Source: Pseudevernia furfuracea
Taxonomy: Eukaryota; Ascomycota; Lecanoromycetes; Lecanorales; Parmeliaceae
DNA length: 64,000 bases
Reading direction: 5' to 3'
NCBI GenBank assembly: GCA_022315425.1
Contig: JAIUPT010000050.1
Span: 1,426,001-1,490,000, forward strand
Below the pieces are notes generated by a model. It was not told where the DNA came from and did not search any database. It saw only the letters and a program-made list of their open reading frames with translations. This document shows, piece after piece, positions 58,406-64,000 of this stretch. The translations under genes and the position numbers were made by a program. Each line of letters begins with the position of its first letter. Position 1 is the stretch's first letter.

Positions 58406-60410
58406 ATGGAGATTGGAGTGAGTGGTGCAAAAAAGTTCCTAGACGCCCGCCTCCTCATCCTCATCCTCATCCTCATTCCCCTTCTCCTTCTATACATTAT
58501 TCGAGCATTCAATCATTTGAGGTATTCGTCCTGTCGTTAACCTTTATTGACTTGTTGCTTTTCTATCTTGAATTCTATAATCATCTTATACTGCTCTTTG
58601 GTTGTCTCCCCTTACCATGAGTGTCTGAAGTACGAAAGGGTGCTACCCGAGGTGAATATCTTGCCATGGGTATAGCTTCTACATACTTGCATTTCCACAA
58701 AGCAATGCTAACATGGCGCAGCCGCCCAATCAGTCGATACGTTCGTCCTTGCCTTCAGCGATCCTGCTCTGAATGAAGCCGAACCCCAAAGAGCGCGGGT
58801 CAATGTTCGTTTTCCCCACCATCCCTACCCTTTCAATCCACTGAACCAACCTCGGCTAGGTCAGCATTTCTTTCGAACTTTTCAATAACAACCACGTCCA
58901 AACACTCTCCACCAATCAGGCCGGAGGAGACGTCGAAGGGCTGTTGTTCGTTCCTGATCTGGATCCGTCCGACCCATGCTTTAATGCAACGATGCAATAT
59001 GTCCCCAGTAATGTCACCAGAATAAGCGATCTGCCAACCACGCAGTACCTGTACTTAGGTTTTGCGCCATGGTTCTCTGCAGCTTGCACAAAATCCTACC
59101 TTACTGCCGCCCGCGGGGTGCCAGGCCTCGATGGACTCATATTCTACACCCCAAACAACAGCACTGATAAGCCTCCACCGGTATCGGATGGGACTTGGAA
59201 TCTAAACGATGGAGGACAGTGGAAATCGCAGAACAAATACCCCGTCTATGCTGTACCAGGGGTCGATGGAGCGATTATGATGCAGCAGCTCGCGCAGTAT
59301 TCCGGCAATGCATCAAGTCCCAAGGCGCTAAATATTCTCGCACAGGAACAGTTGGATCCTACAGATTACCTTCGACTCTATACGACCTTCGGGTTGAATG
59401 GCGGCACCAGTCTGCCCACATTGTGGGCATTTCTGCTAATTGTACTTGGGATCGTTCTCCTCATTATAGGACTGACATCCCTCTCGATGCATTACTACCA
59501 GCGACGCAATCGTCGCGCTCTTGAACGTCGCATCCGAAGCGGTGAAGTCGACCTCGAAAGTCTTGGCATCAAGCGCCTGCGTGTCCCTCAAGAAGCCGTC
59601 AACAATCTCCCCATTTTCATCTACGTCCCCAATGAAAGCAAACCAACTGAGACCAACGAACCTGTGGAAAATTCCTCACAACCGCCTTCAGAGTCAGCCG
59701 CGCCAGCTTCTTCGACACCAGACCACACTCTTTGGGCGCAACCAACATGTCCCATCTGCCTTGATGACTTCATCCCTCACGAAACTACGGTTCGCGCACT
59801 TCCATGTCACCACATCTACCATCCTGCATGTATCGATCCTTTTCTACTGGACAACAGCTCCCTCTGCCCCGTCTGTAAAGCCAAGGTGATCCCTCAAGAG
59901 CAAAATGCCTACACAAATGAGCCGGTCACCAATGCAATGGTGCGGTACGAGCGACGTGCTAGAAGGATAAGACTTGCTCGCGAGATGAGACGGGCGCAGA
60001 CTGGAAGGGCTGGGACTCAGGGGCGCTTCCCCAACCTCAGGAGGGTATGCGGGAGGGATAGGAGAATCTTCAGTGCGCCAGGTGCAGCACCAACATCGAG
60101 ACAGATCGAGATGGGTGAGGTGGGGAACAGGGCGGTATCGAGTCCAACGGCAGCTCCGACTCCCGAGGCGTCGGCAATGCAGACAAGACCACCGGCTGAC
60201 ACTAATCTGAGAAGAGAATGGATGAGCAGGAGAGTGAGTGCATTAGTGGGACGTCAGCCGACGATAGAGGAGGCGGAGACGGAGAGACAGGCCCAGATGC
60301 CCAGATGTAAGTCTCCCATCAAGAACGTTGTTTCACAGTCTCGAAGCCATTGCTAACGAAAATGCCTAGGGCGAAGGGCCCTTGGCGCTGTCTTCCCTGG
60401 TTTTCGATAG
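58406..60410 (+). CDS. Membrane-anchored RING-H2 E3 ubiquitin ligase
   Basis: Exons: 58406-58521, 58759-58804, 58860-60306, 60370-60410; 549 aa. The N-terminal exon encodes a signal-anchor (RLLILILILIPLLLLYIIRAF). A luminal region of ~190 residues with N-glycosylation sites follows (CFNATMQYVPSNVTRISD, FYTPNNSTDK), then a second membrane segment (TLWAFLLIVLGIVLLIIGLT). The cytosolic part has a complete C3H2C3 RING (CPICLDDF...LPCHHIYHPACID...CPVCK). The tail ends QMPRWRRALGAVFPGFR, created by the last splice. This layout is typical of PA-TM-RING-like E3 ligases at endomembranes. The 5' part is uncertain: exon 1 joins 58759 in frame through a strong ccttcag acceptor. A shorter alternative starts at an ATG near 58676 (gccATGg) and reads MAAQSVDTFVLAFSDPALN, without a signal sequence. 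Confidence 0.75.
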
Positions 60411-60687
60411 CCTCAAAACCCATCCATGCGCTGGGCGGTCTGGATGGAGACTTGATTCTTTGCATTGTTAATGGTGCGCCGCTTGAGCGAGGAGTTGGGG
60501 CATAGCGGACCATATTTGCAAGGCGTCGGGGCAATCGTGTTGGGTACTACAAGGAAAGGGACTTCTTTGCACATCTAAGGAAACTTGTGATGGTTTATAC
60601 CTCAGCTATTGCATATGTAGGGAATACCCCGTTTCGTTATACATTTGACTCTTGGGTATCTTCCCGCTGAAAAACAGCAATGTAGTG
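60411..60687. other. Convergent spacer RING gene / WDR89-like gene
   Basis: 277 bp of 3' flanks. No gene seen. Confidence 0.5.
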
Positions 60688-62050
60688 TCAATAAGGCTTA
60701 AATCTACCTGACTCGTTCCCACCATCGGCTGTACTCTTTTTCCTTTTCTTCCTCGGCCTCTCTGCTTCCGCTCGCTCCTGCCCTTCCTCCCCTCCACCTG
60801 CAGACGTCCGCCACGCTTTCACGTGACCGTCTTCCCCCGCGGTGAAAATAGCACCGTCCTAGTTGGGCGGTCAGTTAGGCTGGACCGTGTACATCCTCGT
60901 GGACGCCTGATTTACCTCATAATTGACACGAAAGGAGCGGACAACCTCCTCACCGTGCGCGCCCGGAAGCCGGATGATTTGGCCGGGATCAAATGACCAG
61001 TCGTTGGTCGTCAGGCGGAGAGGTACGAGATCCAGATGTTGCCTGCTGCGCGAAGCAACAAAACACGTCAGGTCCCAAGGCAGGGAAGCGCGCGGGGGAG
61101 GAGGACCAAACAGATGCTTACCCGTGCGATCCAGCGCCGATGATGGCTTCGACGCCGCCGCCGCCGGCTGAAGGAATGACATCGACGACGTATTCGCAAT
61201 CCAGCTTTGGTCTCAGGTCGCCGAATACGTTGGTCGGGCGAGGCTCGTCCGTTGAATCGCCTGGGTTGTTGAGATGGTGCACGGAAAAGTTCTCATCGTG
61301 GCTCAGAGCGAAAAAGTCGGAGTCGGAGAGGAAGCCGGCGTGGTTGATTGAGCTGCCGTGGTTTTGCACTTGGAGGAGAGCGTCGTCTTCGTCGGAGATG
61401 GAGATGTCGTAGATGTTGACGAGGCCGTCGGTGCTACCGGAGAGGAGACATCTTGGCAGGGTGGGATGGAATTGCACCTCTGTTACATCGTCGTTGTGGC
61501 TTTCGACGTAGTTCTGCAGCGGTCTGCTTGGAGAGCGCATGTCCCTGCCCCAGTAGTGAGCCTGTCTGTGAACTGCTTCGGGGTTTGAAAGAGGTGGACC
61601 ATATCAGTACGGCGGCTTGAGAATGGCTTAGCTCTGTACCAGCAGCAATGTTTGTCCCGTGAGAAGCAAGAGACAAGTATGGGGCATGACTGTCTAGGGA
61701 GCTCGTCAATTTCCACATTTGTAGTTGCGGTCTTCCTGCGTTTGCTGACCGTCGCCAAGTTGCATGGTCTTCTGCCCAGATCGCAAGTCGTGTCGTTGCA
61801 CCACAGCATCTCGGCCTGCCGTCAGCAAACTATTTGGATCCGGATCCACAATTTGCAAGCATGTTACGCCTTCATGTACATTGTTCAGGACTCCGCCGGG
61901 GATTTCTCGCAGGGTTTGGAGATCAATGAGACGGAGAGAGTCGTCTGAGGAGATTGCCGCAAGATTGCCATTTACATGTACAATCTCGTAGATGTACGAA
62001 TCTGCTGGGAGAGATAATAATGAGGTAGTCGTCAAGCTTGCGAATCTCAT
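60688..62050 (-). CDS. WD40-repeat protein, WDR89-like
   Basis: Exons (minus strand): 62050-61750, 61693-61600, 61544-61122, 61045-60916, 60858-60688; 372 aa. Introns are 56, 55, 76 and 57 nt, all frame-correct. WD blades: VNGNLAAISSDDSLRLIDLQ, LLTAGRDAVVQRHDLR, GTELSHSQAAVLIWDMRSP (W made by splicing), VTEVQFHPTLPRCLLSGSTD, GLVNIYDISI and GAIFTAGEDGHVKAW. The pattern SHAPYLSLAS followed by GTEL and the single compact propeller match the WDR89 group, whose function is not established. The tail RPRKKRKK is a likely nuclear or nucleolar targeting signal. An acceptor cgcgcag resolves GAGSHGRQHLDLVPL. Confidence 0.85.
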
Positions 62051-62420
62051 GATGCTGATTTGTGATCAAAGCTAGGGGGTTTGGAGAGACCTTTGAGAGT
62101 GAAAAGTCCTGAAACCGTCACGCATGTTCTAAAAGTGCTGTACTTTCAGGAAGCTCTTAACCACTAAGCTCGCGAGAAATATCGGGGGACTAGAATACTA
62201 TTATAGCAGTATCTCATACTCCAGGTCCTCTCACTTCGTTGGAGGAGGCGGAGGCTAAGAGCTTCTTAATCCTTCCTCCGTACCTAGCGCAAAAGACTGC
62301 CAAGACTGCAGACCTCACCTCGTCTCGAGCTTTCTCCATGCCTCATATTTGAGCTGTATTGTATCTTTCTGTGCACATATTAACCAGCGGAATTTGACGC
62401 CAAGTCTCTTGCCTCGCAAA

Positions 62421-62573
62421 ATGGCTCCCCGACGCCAAAGAGAACCTTCTAAGCTTCCATATGAAGCCCTAAGTCCTGCGGACTGGGACCAATGCCTCGC
62501 CTATCCACGCTCTCTCCAGAAGGGTTCAGTGACTCTCGACACCTTGACTTTACACCCCTTTGAGCCTTCATGA
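62421..62573 (+). CDS. Small open frame, 50 aa, doubtful
   Basis: ATG at 62421 has a good context (aaaATGgct) and opens MAPRRQREPSKLPYEALSPA. It ends at TGA 62573 after a short polar peptide. It could be a short protein or the first exon of an unrecognised gene. No family is recognised and no downstream exon was found. Confidence 0.2.
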   Translation: MAPRRQREPSKLPYEALSPADWDQCLAYPRSLQKGSVTLDTLTLHPFEPS

Positions 62574-63127
62574 CAGCTTGATTCAAATCCTTTAGCTTCT
62601 CTGCCCCTTCAGGCTGCTTATCGAACCTTAAGCTGCTTCGATTGAATTGAATGCCATCGCATGACTTACTTCCTGTTCCTTCCCAATCTGATATATCATC
62701 CCTCTCTTAGAGACTGAACGATTCTCTTTCCTTTTGTAGCAATGTAATATAGCGCTCTGGAGTTTGAGCCATGGGTACTCTGCCCTTGGCCAGCTCCTCC
62801 TTGCCCATGTATAATCCACCCTCTAGTTTTGGACAGTCTCTCTCTTACCTCTTGCACTGGCTCCTTATCATGACCGTCTCCTTGGCCGATGGCAGTGAAC
62901 TTCCATATCGTCCGGTCCAAGTATAGACGGTCTTACTTTTGACAAAGCCGTCTTTCTTTAGATGTCGAGACGCTTTGGCTAAACACTAAACCGGAATTCG
63001 ATCTGACAGCCTCATCCAGTCAAAACAGACTGATCTGCGCCGAGACATTCGAGGATTGATACCCGTCATTCCGTAGTATATCCTCACTAGCTCCCACAAA
63101 AATCCTGTTGTTGTTCTTTTCGAAAAT

Positions 63128-63487
63128 TTCTTTTTCGTCACCCACTTTGGCTCAGCATCAACCATCCCACCAGCTTACCAGTTGCCTGCTTTTCCTAGTA
63201 CACGGAATCACGACAACATCAGCCTGACATACGCAAATCCACAACATTCTTTTTCGTCACCCACTTGGCTCAGCTCAGCATCAACCATCCCACCAGCTTA
63301 CCAGTTGCCTGCTTTTCCTAGTACACGGAATCACGACAACATCAGCCTGACATACGCAAACCCACAATATTCTTTCTCGTCACCCACTTGGCTCAGTATC
63401 AACCATCCCACTAGCTTATCAGTTGTCTGCTTTTGCTAGTACACGGAATTACGACAACATCAGCCTGACATACGCAAATCCACAATA
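63128..63487. repeat. Three tandem copies of a ~120-bp unit
   Basis: The unit starts ttctttttcgtcacccactt at 63128 and recurs at 63247 and 63370 (periods 119 and 123 bp). It contains accatcccac, tagtacacggaat, acgacaacatcagcctgaca and tacgcaaa-ccacaa. The third copy is the most diverged; the second has a small ctcag insertion. The array ends 90 bp before the ATG of the last gene. Confidence 0.92.
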
Positions 63488-63576
63488 GCCAGCAGCGAAT
63501 CTGCAGCAACACCTACACTCTCGCCTGTGACGCCCAACAAACCCGCATTCTCCACAACTTCTATAACAGCGGAAGC

Positions 63577-64000
63577 ATGGCTCAGCCAGCTGAATTCCCG
63601 GTTCACTTGACCGACGGCAACTCTCAACATACACCCGGCGCTCAGGCGAATGGTTATATGTCTGCACATAATCTGACGCAGGATGTCCACTCCATGTTTG
63701 CAAAAGCAATGATGAAGGAGCTAGGAGAGGAGGTCAAGAAGGGTGAGTCAGAAAAAGTTTGCTTTTTTGTTATGGTGCCTGCCATCCCAGAGAACGCGCA
63801 TTGTGTCGAATCCTATCCCTAGATGATCAAATACCTCGAGTCGAGCCCTATGTCCCTTCATGATTTTCACGACTGCGAGCCACTCGTTTGCTCTTTTCTA
63901 CCTTTTTTTTTTGGCAGGTGTTGTTCAAGTTCATTGTGCCCGAAAGTTGGCACGAAGATTAGAAGGGCTATTAGTGAAGCACTATCCTTGTCCTAATGAG
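63577..64000 (+). CDS. Unrecognised gene, 5' part only (runs off right edge)
   Basis: Exon 1 is 63577-63742, intron 63743-63917 (175 nt, GTGAGT...ttggcag, frame-correct), exon 2 is 63918 to beyond 64000. The N-terminus reads MAQPAEFPVHLTDGNSQ, then HNLTQDVHSMFAKAMMKELG and, after splicing, VVQVHCARKLARRLEGLLVK. The start context is acATGgc after a leader containing the tandem array. Too little is visible to assign a family. Confidence 0.6.

Larger units (their letters stand above)
62051..63576. other. Intergenic, 1.5 kb
   Basis: Contains the WDR89-like promoter, a doubtful 50-codon frame (62421-62573) and the tandem array at 63128-63487. No other coding signal is convincing. Confidence 0.5.

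Noticed and set aside
1..64000. CRISPR arrays, bacterial operons, tRNA/rRNA genes, transposons or viral insertions
   Set aside because: No repeat-spacer pattern, no cloverleaf, and no transposase, integrase, reverse-transcriptase or viral signature seen; the tandem repeats found have no spacers.

Overview
The window is nuclear DNA of a filamentous ascomycete (Pezizomycotina). Evidence: almost every gene is split by 48-80 nt GT-AG introns with CTAAC/CTGAC-type branch sites, and the gene content is typical (a CYP52-like P450, a LaeA-like methyltransferase, an NLR with kinesin-light-chain-type TPRs, a secreted GH31 glucosidase, NPR2, NGG1/ADA3, TOA1, CDC20, TRK). I cannot fix the class; Eurotiomycetes or Dothideomycetes are guesses. 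No bacterial, organellar, viral, tRNA or rRNA sequence was recognised. Gene models were built by hand. Exon lists are in each entry, and all joins were checked for frame.

Layout. 1-3.6 kb: a mitochondrial acyl-CoA dehydrogenase (cut by the left edge) and a CYP52-like P450, both on the minus strand; the P450 promoter carries a 53-bp tandem duplication. 4.7-10.3 kb: an NLR-type protein (hydrolase-like domain, NB-ARC, TPR) faces a truncated, convergent paralog that has only the hydrolase domain. 10.9-22.9 kb, plus strand: a spartin/senescence-domain protein, a KIN4-like kinase and a GH31 alpha-glucosidase. 23.3-30.2 kb, minus strand: PP4 regulatory subunit PSY4, a UPF0658 Golgi membrane protein and a Kelch-BTB protein. 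The last is divergent from CDC20 (30.9-32.8 kb). 33.4-38.9 kb, plus strand: TFIIA large subunit, a RidA protein and an unrecognised conserved-looking protein. 39.1-43.8 kb, minus strand: a TRK potassium transporter and a LaeA-like methyltransferase. 43.8-49.0 kb is gene-poor and rich in simple repeats. 49.1-64 kb: a Ser/Thr-rich single-pass membrane protein, a protein kinase with an odd activation segment, NPR2, NGG1/ADA3, a RING-H2 membrane E3, a WDR89-like protein and the start of an unidentified gene at the right edge.

Most genes are single-copy housekeeping functions (transcription, cell cycle, nutrient signalling, transport) with no operon-like logic. The accessory part is the NLR/hydrolase pair at 4.7-10.3 kb. 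The most unusual signal is in the RidA gene. A correct 127-residue protein, with the family Arg and Glu at 105 and 120, is obtained only if a 2-nucleotide exon (36186-36187) is included between two introns.
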